From: Pseudoalteromonas aurantia
GTDB taxonomy: Bacteria; Pseudomonadota; Gammaproteobacteria; Enterobacterales; Alteromonadaceae
DNA: 34,534 nucleotides
NCBI RefSeq assembly: GCF_005886875.1
Contig: NZ_PNBY01000051.1
Span: 1-34,534, forward strand
Direction: 5' to 3'
Below, one piece after another: positions 1 through 9,800 of this stretch; the first letter of the stretch is position 1; each line of letters opens with the position of its first letter. Made by a program: the position numbers and the translations under genes. The notes below the pieces were generated by a model. It searched no databases, was not told the origin of the DNA, and was given only the letters and a program-made list of their open reading frames with translations.

Positions 1-9
1 ATGAAACGG

Positions 10-33
10 AAAAGCCCTAACAGGGCTTTTTTT
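10..33 (+). terminator. Rho-independent terminator
   Basis: A short GC stem (AAAGCCCT / AGGGCTTT, 3-nt loop) is followed by a run of seven T on the plus strand. It would end a plus-strand gene lying before the window. It is almost the same hairpin as the one after rbgA at 384-404, so the two may once have been adjacent, with the repeat element now between them. Confidence 0.7.
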
Positions 34-98
34 ATGCCTGAAACTCACCCAGCGCTGTAATTTACCACCACGACGTACAAGCTAAACACCCGATAAAC

Positions 99-367
99 TT
101 AGGGGCTGTTGATCTTCGCTGTTCTATTTTTGTTCTCTTTGAGCGTGCTTTTATCACGGCGCTTAATGTGTGGCCTAGTAATGTAAGCGAATATTAATCA
201 ACAAAGAGAAACGAGCGCTCAAAAGAACCGGTAGGCAGTGCTTGATTGGCTTTTCTACTATGTTATCGGCTGACTCACATGAAATAACCATGCTACGCAG
301 CCTCTGCCTGGTATAAAAGCCAATCACACTGCTGCAAAAATGAAGCTGAAAGATCAACAGCCCCTAA
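99..367. mobile_element. MITE-like element with 18-bp terminal inverted repeats
   Basis: The ends are perfect inverted repeats: TTAGGGGCTGTTGATCTT at 99-116 and its complement at 350-367. If the element proper begins at GGGG, a TA dinucleotide lies just outside each end, which fits a TA target duplication as in IS630- or some IS5-type elements. The inside is also folded: 235-254 and 315-332 are imperfect inverted repeats (core GATTGGCTTTT), and 130-143 pairs imperfectly with 214-226. There is no transposase; the longest open frame (60 codons, minus strand) resembles nothing I know. The element sits between two terminators, a harmless landing site. The family assignment is a guess; the inverted-repeat structure is seen directly. 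Confidence 0.65.
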
Positions 368-383
368 AGTATTTTTAAAATAA

Positions 384-404
384 AAAAGCCCTACAAGGGC
401 TTTT
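384..404 (-). terminator. Terminator of rbgA
   Basis: A 9-bp perfect stem (AAAAGCCCT / AGGGCTTTT) has a 3-nt loop. Read on the minus strand it is followed by a T-rich tract, so it terminates rbgA, whose stop codon is about 30 bases upstream. The plus-strand side has only four T. Confidence 0.8.
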
Positions 405-432
405 GTCATAATGCTTAATATTTATCGCTCAG

Positions 433-1377
433 TTAGCGTCTATTCTTTCTCGCACGCGCTCTTCGTTGCTTCTTTTCTTCTTCTTTGGCCGCTTTTTTAG
501 CCTCAGCTTGTGCTCTTAGCTCTGCTACCACCACTTCTTCACGCTCTCGCATTTCTGGCGTTTCCATGGTGATACGACCAATCACTGCATCACGTAATTC
601 GTTGATCAGTATTTCAGACATTTTATGGGTATCCACCTGATTCCCGCCGCGTATACAGCCACGCTTTTTGCCTGCCATTTCCATAAACTCCCAGTCTTGC
701 TCTGGCAGTTCTTCAATTTTATAGCGGGTTTGTAATAATTTAGGGTAAGCTTCTAATAAGTATTCCGCGGTATAACTGGCCACTTCTTCATAATCAATCG
801 CCGTATCTCGGATCGCACCGGTTGCCGCCAAACGGTAGCCTGAGTTTTCATTCTCAACCTTTGGCCACAACATCCCTGGCGTATCATATAGCATAATACC
901 GTCTTCAAGCTTAATACGTTGCTGCGCTTTAGTAACCGCAGGCTCGTTACCTGTTTTTGCGACAATTCGTCCCGCCAGGGTATTAATTAATGTCGACTTA
1001 CCAACATTTGGGATCCCCATGATCATGGCTTTAAGTTGCTTATCAACTCCCACTTTTTGCGGCGCCAACTTTTTACATAACTCGTTTATTTTATGCACTT
1101 CAGCCGCTTTATCATGACCAAATGCCACCGCTTTAACACCGCTCTCTTGCTCTAAATATTGCATCCAACGATCGGTCATGACAGGATCGGCCAAATCCGC
1201 TTTGTTTAAAATTTTGATAACCGGCTTATCTTCGCGCAGCGCAGACACCATTGGGTTTTCACTACTATAGGGAATACGTGCATCAAGCACTTCAATAATT
1301 ACGTCCATTTGCGGCATAATTTCTTTGATCTCATTACGCGCTTTGTTCATGTGTCCTGGAAACCACTGAATTGCCAT
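433..1377 (-). CDS. rbgA: Ribosome biogenesis GTPase YlqF/RbgA
   Basis: The 314-aa protein is a circularly permuted GTPase that acts in late assembly of the large ribosomal subunit. The permuted motif order is visible: G4 NKAD at residues 58-61 comes before G1 GIPNVGKS at 121-128, a G2 threonine in the PAVTKAQQ stretch near 149, and G3 DTPG at 165-168. The N-terminus (MAIQWFPGHM) is typical of the family. The C-terminus is a charged tail rich in Lys, Arg and Glu, probably for rRNA contact. The ATG start is supported by CAGGAG about nine bases upstream. It is transcribed divergently from yaeQ and ends at its own terminator. Family identity is certain; the role is from family knowledge. Confidence 0.95.
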   Translation of the reverse strand: MAIQWFPGHMNKARNEIKEIMPQMDVIIEVLDARIPYSSENPMVSALREDKPVIKILNKADLADPVMTDRWMQYLEQESGVKAVAFGHDKAAEVHKINELCKKLAPQKVGVDKQLKAMIMGIPNVGKSTLINTLAGRIVAKTGNEPAVTKAQQRIKLEDGIMLYDTPGMLWPKVENENSGYRLAATGAIRDTAIDYEEVASYTAEYLLEAYPKLLQTRYKIEELPEQDWEFMEMAGKKRGCIRGGNQVDTHKMSEILINELRDAVIGRITMETPEMREREEVVVAELRAQAEAKKAAKEEEKKQRRARARKNRR

Positions 1378-1542
1378 ACGCTATTCTCCTGTGTGAAATA
1401 TTGATTAACGCGCCATTTTACCTAGTTCAACGCACAATTGCTTTAAAAGCAGAAAAAATTTATCAATCAAAGTATAAGCCGCGCACTCGCAACCAGATCT
1501 CTTGTATACTGCATGCCACTGAATATTATGAAACCAAAAACC

Positions 1543-2079
1543 ATGGCGCTTAAATCAACTATAATCAAAACTCACCTATCTATTAGCGACATGGATAGGC
1601 ATGTATACCAAGACTTATCACTCACGTTAGCACAGCACCCATCAGAGACTGAACAGCGCTTGATGGTTAGAATTTTAGCTTACGTATTACAGTTTCAAGA
1701 ACGGTTAGAATTTACCAAAGGCCTATGTGCCGATGATGAGCCTGAAGTCTGGGTGAAAAATTACAGTGATGAAATAGAACTGTGGGTTGAGCTCGGCTTA
1801 CCAGAAGAGAAGCGTTTGAAAAAAGCCTGCAACCGCGCTAAGAACGTCGTGCTGTATACTTACGGTGAAAATAGCCAGCCAATATGGTGGCAAAAGAACC
1901 AACAAAAGTTGGCAAGTTATCAAAACTTAACGGTGATCAGTTTGCCTTATGAAGCCACCGCACAGTTGGCCAATATGGTCAGTCGTGCCATTACGCTCAC
2001 CATCACAATTCAGGACGGTGAAATCTGGTTCAGTGATGAACAAAACAGTGTGCATATTATACCACAGCAACTAAAGTAA
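1543..2079 (+). CDS. yaeQ: YaeQ family protein
   Basis: This 178-aa protein matches the YaeQ family closely along its whole length, with hallmark segments SLTLAQHPSET, LEFTKGLCADDEPE, WVELGLPEEKRLKKAC and TIQDGEIWFSD. YaeQ proteins have a PD-(D/E)XK nuclease-like fold and are linked to RfaH-type transcription antitermination, but the biochemical role is unsettled. The frame is open from an ATG at 1513. I place the start at 1543 (MALKSTI) because family members begin MALKATIYK; no strong ribosome binding site decides between 1513, 1528 and 1543. The hydrolase gene follows after nine bases, so the two are probably one transcript. Confidence 0.92.
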   Translation: MALKSTIIKTHLSISDMDRHVYQDLSLTLAQHPSETEQRLMVRILAYVLQFQERLEFTKGLCADDEPEVWVKNYSDEIELWVELGLPEEKRLKKACNRAKNVVLYTYGENSQPIWWQKNQQKLASYQNLTVISLPYEATAQLANMVSRAITLTITIQDGEIWFSDEQNSVHIIPQQLK

Positions 2080-2088
2080 GAGACCCAT

Positions 2089-2682
2089 ATGACTATTCGG
2101 CGCATCGTAGTATTACATGGTTTGTATATGTCAGGCTTTGTTATGCGCCCATTGTGCGCCAAGCTTAAAAAGCGCGGCTTTGAAATCTTAAACTTCAGTT
2201 ATAACACCCTAGAGCCAGATAAGTCGGTCATCTTTAATGAACTAGATGCGTTTATTGACACCCAGGCAACAGCGCTGGTATGCCACTCTATGGGAGGCCT
2301 TATCGCACGGGCATATTTAGAACATAATTCAGCGCCTAGCCAATATGTTGAAAAAGTCATCACGTTAGGCACACCACATAAAGGCAGTGCCATTGCCAAG
2401 CATATGCATGATAAAGGCCTCAACATGCTATTAAAAAACAGCATTGAGTTTTTAATGTCAGACAATCAAAATTGGCCCTTTTCTGCAAAGTTATATAGCA
2501 TAGCTGGCGACTTGCCCCTGGGTTTAATGCCCTTATTACAAAAAGGCAGCCGCTCAGATGGTACTGTCCTCTTAGAGGAAACTCAGTTGCCGGGGATGGC
2601 TGAACATAAGGTATTTCATGTCAGTCACACCAGTATGATTTACTCCCGCCAAGTCACTCGGTATATAAACTCGCTGCTTTAG
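2089..2682 (+). CDS. Small alpha/beta hydrolase (lipase/esterase-like)
   Basis: The 197-aa protein has a compact alpha/beta hydrolase fold. An oxyanion-hole segment VVLHGLYMSG lies at residues 7-16 and the nucleophile elbow CHSMGG puts Ser at 67. A likely Asp157 sits in SRSDGTV and a likely His180 in HVSHTSMIYS, giving the Ser-Asp-His order. The ITLGTPHKGS segment near 91-100 is shared with PGAP1-like and lipase-type esterases. No signal peptide is visible, so it is probably cytoplasmic. An AAGAGA motif upstream of the ATG overlaps the end of yaeQ, suggesting translational coupling. The substrate is unknown. Confidence 0.85.
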   Translation: MTIRRIVVLHGLYMSGFVMRPLCAKLKKRGFEILNFSYNTLEPDKSVIFNELDAFIDTQATALVCHSMGGLIARAYLEHNSAPSQYVEKVITLGTPHKGSAIAKHMHDKGLNMLLKNSIEFLMSDNQNWPFSAKLYSIAGDLPLGLMPLLQKGSRSDGTVLLEETQLPGMAEHKVFHVSHTSMIYSRQVTRYINSLL

Positions 2683-2710
2683 AATGAAACTCAGTGATCA
2701 CTGTGTTCAG

Positions 2711-2857
2711 CTATCTTATAAGCGACCATGGCAATTCATCCAACAATAAGCGGGACAGGCAGACCAAACCCACCACAAAAGCCAGCAGAGCAATAACAAC
2801 CACCAGCAGTTCTGATTTATGTTTAGATCGTGTCTTAGCACTTTTGCTTGAGCTCAA
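2711..2857 (-). CDS. Possible small single-TM protein, TTG start
   Basis: In the 350-base gap between the hydrolase and dps, the minus strand encodes a 48-aa frame. It has a basic, Ser/Lys-rich N-terminus (MSSSKSAKTRSKHK), one strongly hydrophobic stretch at residues 17-34 (LLVVVIALLAFVVGLVCL) and a short tail. This positive-inside single-pass pattern is unlikely by chance in non-coding DNA. The only usable start is TTG right after an in-frame TGA, and the ribosome binding site is weak. It is convergent with the hydrolase. No family is recognised; it could be a remnant. Confidence 0.35.
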   Translation of the reverse strand: MSSSKSAKTRSKHKSELLVVVIALLAFVVGLVCLSRLLLDELPWSLIR

Positions 2858-3032
2858 GTGTCATGATGTTCGCCTGCGGCTCACTCCCAAACTGGCAAGC
2901 TTTATTCACAACCAAAAAAAGATAAGAAAACAAGATTTCAATTGATTTTATGGATTGTACATATTGATTTATCTTATTAGCCAATCCTTCAACGCTCATC
3001 CATACTTAACCCATCGAAATAAGGAGCCAACT

Positions 3033-3506
3033 ATGACACACATTAATTCTATCGGTTTAGATAACCAAAAAAGCCAAGCGCTTGTAACTGCTTTAAATAC
3101 ACTCTTGAGCAGCTATCAAATTCAATACATGAATGCTCGCGGCTTTCATTGGAATATTAAAGGGCGTAACTTCTTTGAACTACATTTAAAGTTTGAAGAG
3201 ATCTATAACCTTTTGTTGGAAAAAGTAGATGAAATAGCTGAACGTATACTCACCATTGAAGGTCAACCATTACACGCGTTCTCTGACTATCTTGAGCGCA
3301 GCAAAATAGCCGAAGCGAAAGGGATCAGTGAAGGGACCGCAGCACTGGAAAACCTACTCGCAGGTTTCACCACTTTAATCGGTATGCAGCGCGAAGTGTT
3401 AGCACAAGCTGGTGATGCACAAGATGAAGGAACTGCGGCACTGATGAGTGACTATATAAAAGAGCAAGAAAAGCTAGTGTGGATGCTCAAAGCTTATTTG
3501 AACTAG
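3033..3506 (+). CDS. dps: Dps-family DNA-protecting ferritin-like protein
   Basis: The 157-aa mini-ferritin would form a dodecamer that oxidises Fe(II) with hydrogen peroxide and stores iron, protecting DNA during starvation and oxidative stress. The ferroxidase-site residues are seen with the exact spacing of E. coli Dps: His39 in FHWNIKG, His51, Asp66 and Glu70 in VDEIAERI. The frame extends upstream to 2955, but the ATG at 3033 is preceded by AAGGAG at a good distance and gives the normal family length. The last 33 bases overlap the end of the convergent STAS-like gene. It has no long Lys-rich N-terminal tail, so it may bind DNA weakly. Confidence 0.93.
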   Translation: MTHINSIGLDNQKSQALVTALNTLLSSYQIQYMNARGFHWNIKGRNFFELHLKFEEIYNLLLEKVDEIAERILTIEGQPLHAFSDYLERSKIAEAKGISEGTAALENLLAGFTTLIGMQREVLAQAGDAQDEGTAALMSDYIKEQEKLVWMLKAYLN

Positions 3507-3899
3507 TGTTAATAACCCATTGTGGTGCTGTGGTTGGCTCACCAATAAGTCAGCCGCATCATCAAAAAAATAGATCTGCGTTTTTGCGTTTCGCCAAAGC
3601 TGTTCAAGCACTTGCCGTGCTAACGCATTCGCCCCAATATAATCAACACGTACATAGCCACGCGACTTCACACCTTCAAAATAATTGCGAATAACATCAA
3701 AGCTATCCGCTGTACTCATCTCAAACATAGAAAGATCGATAACAGCACTTTGCAAATTCCCTTGAGGATATTGCATCGCTTGAGCCAGCAAATCATTCTG
3801 TAAGTCAATAATGCCTTCTCGATTAAACGCACCTTGCAGGCCAATATAAATCACTGGCGCTTCAACATACACTCGCCACAGGCCATGTGCTACAAACAT
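3474..3899 (-). CDS. STAS/SpoIIAA-like domain protein
   Basis: The 141-aa soluble protein has the alternating strand-helix pattern of STAS-like (SpoIIAA-like) proteins. A strand VIYIGLQGAF is followed by a helix, then SAVIDLSMFEMSTADSFDVIRNYFEG, then VRVDYIGANALARQVLEQLW. A ribosome binding site (GAGGG) precedes the ATG. Proteins of this group are often small regulatory partners, but no partner kinase or transporter is adjacent. Its 3' end lies inside the 3' end of dps on the other strand. Family assignment is by pattern only. Confidence 0.6.
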   Translation of the reverse strand: MFVAHGLWRVYVEAPVIYIGLQGAFNREGIIDLQNDLLAQAMQYPQGNLQSAVIDLSMFEMSTADSFDVIRNYFEGVKSRGYVRVDYIGANALARQVLEQLWRNAKTQIYFFDDAADLLVSQPQHHNGLLTLVQISFEHPH

Positions 3900-3915
3900 T
3901 CGGTACCCTCTGTCA

Positions 3916-3951
3916 AAAGCATAACCATCAACAAGTTAATGGTTATGCTTT
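3916..3951 (-). terminator. Hairpin after oligopeptidase B
   Basis: A perfect 13-bp stem (AAAGCATAACCAT and its complement, 10-nt loop) sits between ptrB and the STAS-like gene, both on the minus strand. There is only a short T run on either side, so it is either a weak terminator or an attenuating or stabilising hairpin. Confidence 0.5.
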
Positions 3952-3961
3952 GTATCGTTAT

Positions 3962-6019
3962 TTATGAATCGAGTAAACCAATGAAAAATGCCATTTCTAA
4001 TGCTTTCTCATGTAAGCTCTTAAAACGACCTGACGCCCCACCATGACCAGCATCCATATCTGTTTTAAACAACAATAAATTATTGTCTGTTTTATATTCT
4101 CGTAGCTTTACCACCCACTTCATAGGCTCCCAATATTGCACCTGAGAGTCATGTAGGCCTGTAGTCACTAAGATATTAGGGTACGCTTTTGCTTCAATAT
4201 TATCGTACGGTGAATACGCTAAAATGGTTTTATAATCCGCTTCATTATTTGGATTACCCCATTCATCATACTCATTGGTCGTCAGAGGGATCGTTTCGTC
4301 CAACATGGTGGTCAAAACATCTAAAAATGGCACATGGCAACCAACTCCTAAGTAGAGTTCTGGAGCCTGATTAACCACAGCCCCCATCAGCAAGCCACCA
4401 GCACTGCCACCTGAAGCGAATATCTTATCTGATGCGCCATAGCCCTCTTTAACTAATGAGCGTGTTACATCAACAAAATCATTAAAACTGTTTTCTTTAA
4501 ACGATTTTTTCCCATGCTCATACCAAGCACGTCCGAGCATTTCAGAGCCACGAATATGTGCAATTGCATACACAAAACCACGATCAAGTAAGCTCAGCGT
4601 TGTACTCGAGAAAGTAGGATCAATGGTAATACCGTATGCACCATACCCATATTGCAATAAAGGGTTAGTGCCATCTTTTTTGAATGTCGATTTTTTATAT
4701 ACCAATGAAACAGGAATATCTACGCCATCGCGAGAGGTCACGAAAATACGCTCAGACGCATAAGCGTCACTATTAAACTCACCCAAGACTTCTTGTTGTT
4801 TACGTAACACCTTCTGACCTGTTGCCAATTCACAGTCGAATACTGAGCTCGGTGTTGTCAGGCTTGAATAGTAAATACGAACCGTCGTAGCACTGGCTTC
4901 TGGGTTTTGTCCTACTCCCGCAAAATAACATTCATCATTAAACGTTAGCTGATAGCTATCGCCTTGGTATGTATGCACCACAAAACGAATTTGGCCCATT
5001 TCACGCTCGGTCACAACAAAGTGGCTATCGAATAACTCTAACCCTTCCAGTAGCACGTGTGCTCGATGTGCGACGACTTCTTCCCAGCGTGCTATCTCTG
5101 CAATGGTTTCTGCTGACGCGCGCATTAAGCGAAAGTTGATTGCTTTATGATTCGATAAAATATAAAAAGAGTCGCCCAGTTTATCTAAACCATATTCATG
5201 ACCTATTGTGCGCGGTAATAACCGTTCAAAAGCGCCTGTAGGAGTATTCGCATCTAATACCAATAAGTCACTGGTTTCTGTTGCCGATAAATAGATATAA
5301 ATCTGGCTATCATCGCGACTTTTACCAAGCCCCATATAAAACTGATGATCTTGCTCTTCATAAACTAAAACATCGTCGCTTTGTGGTGTGCCCAATACAT
5401 GTCTGTATACCTGAGTGCCCAACAGCGTTTGCGCATCTTTTTTCACATAAAAGACGGTTTTATTGTCATTGGCCCAAACAAGTTCACCCTCAGTGTTAGA
5501 TAACACATCTTCTAAATAGGTATCACTGGCAATATCTTTAAATCGGAAGGTATAAATACGCCTCCCATCTAAGTCTTCGCTATAAGCTAACAATTTATCA
5601 TCTGGGCTAACAGCCAAATCCCCGATATCATAGTATTCATGACTTTGCGCCAAAGCATTAACGTCTAACAAAAGTGATTTATCACTCAGCGCTGCATCGC
5701 TTGCTCGATAGTGTGACGCATATTCGTTATCTCCAGTCACATCTGAGACATACCAATACGCACCATCTTTTACAGGTACAGAGCTATCATCTTTCACGAT
5801 CCGTGATTTCATTTCGGTAAATAACGAATCTTGCAATACTTTATGAGGCGCCATTTGCGCGGCAACATGCTCGTTTTCAATATGTAAATGCTGTAATACT
5901 TCGTCATTACTGCGTTTATCATCTCGCATCCAATAATAATTATCGGTACGTTGGTGTCCATGATGAGTCATACTATGGGGGATTTTTTTTGCTGTTAAAG
6001 CAGACGTGTTTTCAGCCAC
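3962..6019 (-). CDS. ptrB: Oligopeptidase B (protease II, S9 family)
   Basis: The 685-aa serine peptidase cleaves short peptides after Arg or Lys. An N-terminal seven-bladed propeller covers roughly residues 70-410 and limits substrates to small peptides. The C-terminal alpha/beta hydrolase domain carries the triad Ser539 (GGSAGG), Asp624 (GLHDSQV) and His659 (DAGHGGASGR). The Ser-Asp and Asp-His spacings (85 and 35) equal those of characterised oligopeptidase B enzymes. The N-terminal motif HGHQRTDNYYWMRDD is also typical. There is no signal peptide, so it is cytoplasmic. The start is GTG at 6019 with AGGAA upstream. Confidence 0.95.
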   Translation of the reverse strand: MAENTSALTAKKIPHSMTHHGHQRTDNYYWMRDDKRSNDEVLQHLHIENEHVAAQMAPHKVLQDSLFTEMKSRIVKDDSSVPVKDGAYWYVSDVTGDNEYASHYRASDAALSDKSLLLDVNALAQSHEYYDIGDLAVSPDDKLLAYSEDLDGRRIYTFRFKDIASDTYLEDVLSNTEGELVWANDNKTVFYVKKDAQTLLGTQVYRHVLGTPQSDDVLVYEEQDHQFYMGLGKSRDDSQIYIYLSATETSDLLVLDANTPTGAFERLLPRTIGHEYGLDKLGDSFYILSNHKAINFRLMRASAETIAEIARWEEVVAHRAHVLLEGLELFDSHFVVTEREMGQIRFVVHTYQGDSYQLTFNDECYFAGVGQNPEASATTVRIYYSSLTTPSSVFDCELATGQKVLRKQQEVLGEFNSDAYASERIFVTSRDGVDIPVSLVYKKSTFKKDGTNPLLQYGYGAYGITIDPTFSSTTLSLLDRGFVYAIAHIRGSEMLGRAWYEHGKKSFKENSFNDFVDVTRSLVKEGYGASDKIFASGGSAGGLLMGAVVNQAPELYLGVGCHVPFLDVLTTMLDETIPLTTNEYDEWGNPNNEADYKTILAYSPYDNIEAKAYPNILVTTGLHDSQVQYWEPMKWVVKLREYKTDNNLLLFKTDMDAGHGGASGRFKSLHEKALEMAFFIGLLDS

Positions 6020-6105
6020 AGATTGTTCCTAACTTATGATATTTTTTCCAGTCTATCATAGTCATAGTTGCAAGCCAGTGCTGTTTTGAAAAGCATGCAA
6101 TGTTA

Positions 6106-6660
6106 TTACATAACCTCCCAAGCAACTTGCCACAATGCGCCACCATCTGGTTCAAATTGCGGTGAGCTATTGCGACAATATTCCGTAAATGGCCAAGGTT
6201 TACATCGATAGCATCGTTTCGACGGTGCATGCCACACCCGAGTACCTTGTCGATAACTGTGCTGAGCTAGTGGAAAGACATGATCATATTCAGGCCGCCT
6301 GTCGACCGATTTTTTGGGCTGTATTTTACATTTAAACTCAAGCTTAAAATACGTGATCCCACTATTAATATGTGCCATCACGGGTTGAGCTCCTGAGCCA
6401 AATACCCAACCTTGGGTCGAATAGCACCCTACCTTGACTAAAGGCACATGTACATTGATTGCATTCGCAAGTTCTGCTCGCCACGCATGTGAATCTTTTT
6501 GAGAGTGGTAGATTATTTTGGTATTTACTTGAAGCGCACTTACCTCTCCTGTCTCTGTAAAAAAGCGCGCAGAGACTACATCTCCAATATGTAGTTGTCG
6601 CATCTGTGAAAGCATGCCTATTTGTTTCCACTGCGCAAGTTCATGCTTGTCAGACACCAA
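6106..6660 (-). CDS. Hypothetical protein
   Basis: I do not recognise this protein of up to 184 aa. The N-terminal half looks like a small beta-rich domain (HIGDVVSARFF, VSALQVNTKIIYH). The C-terminal part has a Cys/Trp/aromatic cluster (CYRCKPWPFTEYC) that might bind metal, then ends in WQVAWEVM. The longest version starts at TTG 6660, next to a GTG; both follow two in-frame TGA codons and have only a weak GAG upstream. An ATG at codon 16 is an alternative. It lies upstream of ptrB on the same strand with an 86-base gap. A second frame inside it (6365-6631) is a shadow. Confidence 0.55.
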   Translation of the reverse strand: MVSDKHELAQWKQIGMLSQMRQLHIGDVVSARFFTETGEVSALQVNTKIIYHSQKDSHAWRAELANAINVHVPLVKVGCYSTQGWVFGSGAQPVMAHINSGITYFKLEFKCKIQPKKSVDRRPEYDHVFPLAQHSYRQGTRVWHAPSKRCYRCKPWPFTEYCRNSSPQFEPDGGALWQVAWEVM

Positions 6661-6762
6661 TAAAGCTCATCAATAATTAGAATATTCGCAAGTATAATGA
6701 TGAAAAAACGAAATACAACTTTTTGACTACCAATGACCAATATAGCAGCACTTTAAAATTAA

Positions 6763-6789
6763 AAAAAGCCAGTGAGATACTGGCTTTTT
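6763..6789 (-). terminator. Terminator of the RND efflux operon
   Basis: A perfect 11-bp stem (AAAAAGCCAGT / ACTGGCTTTTT, 5-nt loop) leads into a T7 tract on the minus strand. It lies 17 bases beyond the stop codon of the RND permease. The plus-strand side also carries five T, so it may work both ways. Confidence 0.85.
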
Positions 6790-6805
6790 AAGCGTTCATA
6801 GTCGT

Positions 6806-9800
6806 TTATACCTTTGATGAACGCGGCTTTATGGTATAAAAGACTTTGGTAGTAAAACCAAATACCTTACTAGAGGCTCCCTGTATATCCGTTAAGATAA
6901 TGTACAAACATGGCACGAGTAACAACGTAATTAATGTTGCAAACACAACAGCAAAACCAAGTGAGACAGCCATTGGGATCACAAACATCGCCTGTAAACT
7001 GGTCTCAAACATAATAGGTAAGACCCCCATGAACGTCGTGATAGACGTTAAGGTAATGGCACGAAAACGGGCACAACCAGCCTCTATAACTGCCTCTTTT
7101 AGCGCCATACCTTGACGGCGTACCTGATTAACAAAGTCAGTCATCACCAGCGAGTCATTAATAACAACCCCTGCCGCCGCAATAATACCATACGCAGACA
7201 TCAAGCTCAGATCTAAGCCAAACGCTAAGTGCCCCCACAATGCCCCCACTAGACTAAATGGGATAACAGACATGACGATCAAAGGCTGTGCATAACTTTT
7301 TAACGGGATCGCCAGCAAAATGTAAACCATCAGCATGCCTATCACGAAAAAAACAATCTGCTCATTTGCTTGTGCTTGTTGCTCTTCTACAGCACCACTT
7401 AATTTGGTTTTCACCGTAGGAAAGCTCTTGAGTAGTTCAGGTAAAATAACCTCATCAATGCGTTTGGTTACCGCAGTGGGTTCAATGGCTTCTTCATCAA
7501 TGTTGCCATAGACATACACCGTTCTGTAGCCTTCTTCACGTCGAATATAGCTGATCCCTGGTTTTTCTATCAAATCGACTACATCTCCTAACACCACTTC
7601 TTTGCCCTGTGGTGTCGTGATCACCGTATGTTTTAGTGATGAATATGCTTCACGGGTTAACTTAGGGTAGCGCACCATCACACGCACTTCTTCCCCATTA
7701 CGAATAACACGCTGTGCCTCACCACCATAAAAACTTGCGCCGACTTGCGAGCCAATATCACGCAATGTAAGCCCTAAATCATAAGCGACCGGCTTTAAAG
7801 ATAATTGAATTTCTTTACTGGCAGGGTCAATCGTCGAGCTAATATCAAATAAACCGCTTTCTTGCTGTAATAAGGTTATAAGCTGACGTCCTGCAGCATT
7901 GAGTGTTTCAATGTCAGAGCCATAAAGTAAATAACCAAAATCACCATCATCACCGAGGTTAATCACTTCGTCTTCAACAAGTATAGATTTCACCCCTGCA
8001 ATCTCTGGCATGTTTTCCCGCCAGCGACGACTCAGCTCAAAGGTGTCAAAGGGGCGCAACTCTTCATCAACCAGCGGCGCCATCACTTGCGCACTGGTTC
8101 TGTCCATATTAAAAACCATGACGTTTTTCACCATTTTCACGCCATACTCTTGTTCAACTTGCTGATCTATATCAATGACTAATTGCTCTAGCAGCTTCGC
8201 CGCAGCAATGGTCTGATCATCTGACACATTATTGTTCATGGTCAATTTAATCGCAGGAAAATCATGAGGTATTTTTGGTAAGAATAGCGTTCTAATATGG
8301 CCACTCGTCATTAAGCTTATACTGATTATAAAAATACTGATAAACGAAAATAATACCGTCCATCGCCATTCTACACAGCGCGTTACAAAACGTTTATAAG
8401 GCCCATTTACAAAGCCAAAGAAGCGACGATTAAACCCATTTCGCCAGCTTTTTTCTGCAAGGGGCTTAAACTTTATTTGCGCAATATGCGCAGGGAGAAT
8501 GAGCTTAGATTCAATTAAACTAAAAAATAAACACAGTAACACAACGCCCGCAATTGAAATGAAGTTTGAACTTTCAGGTCCAGTTGAGAACATCAGCGGT
8601 GCAAATACCGCCATGGTTGTTAACACCCCAAATGTCGCAGGTGTCGCAACACGTTTAGCACCTCGGATCACATTTTCTACACCTGGACCTTTTTTCTCTA
8701 CCTCTGTATACGCGCTTTCACCTATCACAATGGCATCATCAACCACGATCCCAAGCACCATAATGAAAGCAAACAATGAGGTCACATTTAGTGTTATCCC
8801 CAATGCAGGCATTAACATAATGGCTCCCAAGAAACAAACAGGTATGCCGATTGTTACCCACATCGCCAACTTAAAGCGCAAAAATACAAACAACATTAGT
8901 GCCACCAGAAACATCCCCTGTAATAGGTTTGTTTTCATCATACTCAAGCGGCCATTCAAGTAGTATGTCATATCCACTAAAGACTCTATCGTCACACCGA
9001 CTGGCAGCTGCTCATTCTTTTGCTTGATATATGCGTTAACAGAGTTTGCCACCGGCACCATATTTTGCTCAGTCGTCGCTTTGACCTGAATATAAACCGC
9101 ATTTTTGCCATTTAGTTTGAAGTACCGCTCACCTTCAGTAAATTCGTCCTTTATGAATGCAACATCTTTAAGTAATACCTGCGCACCATTCGCACCTACT
9201 TTGATAGGAAGCTGACGAAATTCATTACCACTGTATGACTGGTTTTCAACGCGCACTGAAATAATACCCGCTTCAGTTCTGAGCTCACCTGCAGAAATAT
9301 TTGCCGAATAATTACGTATAGAATTCGCTATATCTGCAATGGTTAAGTTATATTGACGCAACACATCTGGCTTTATTTCTATCGCGATTTCATCCAATGG
9401 GACGTCAACGGATACGAGAGATACATTCCCTAAATGTAACAACTCATCTTCTATTTCTTTCGCGATTGGTTTTAGCTGAGTCAATGGCAAGTCAGCAGAT
9501 ACTGTCATACCAACCACATCTTGTCGAAACTCAATCTGGCTTACTGTCAAAGGCTCCATTGCGGCAGGAAAAGTTGCGATGCTATCGACTCGCAGTTTGA
9601 CCTTATCCAACACATCAGTCAGTTCAACATCTGGGTCTATTTTCAGCTGCGCGCTACCACTGCCATGAGATGCGCGGTAAACCGCTTCTTCTATATCAGT
9701 AACATCTTGTAGCGACTCTTCAACCTTAATTAAGATACTTTCTTCTATCTCTTGTGGCGATGCCCCAGGGTAGTTTGCAGATACAGTAATATAGTTAATT

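Noticed and set aside
175..357. 60-codon frame inside the inverted-repeat element
   Set aside because: Not similar to any transposase I know, and it runs through the internal inverted repeats; it is probably incidental.
2694..2945. 83-codon plus-strand frame between the hydrolase and dps
   Set aside because: Low-complexity polar product with no start signal; the opposite strand has the more protein-like short frame.
6365..6631. Second frame inside the unknown gene upstream of ptrB
   Set aside because: It overlaps the longer frame on the same strand and its composition is less protein-like.
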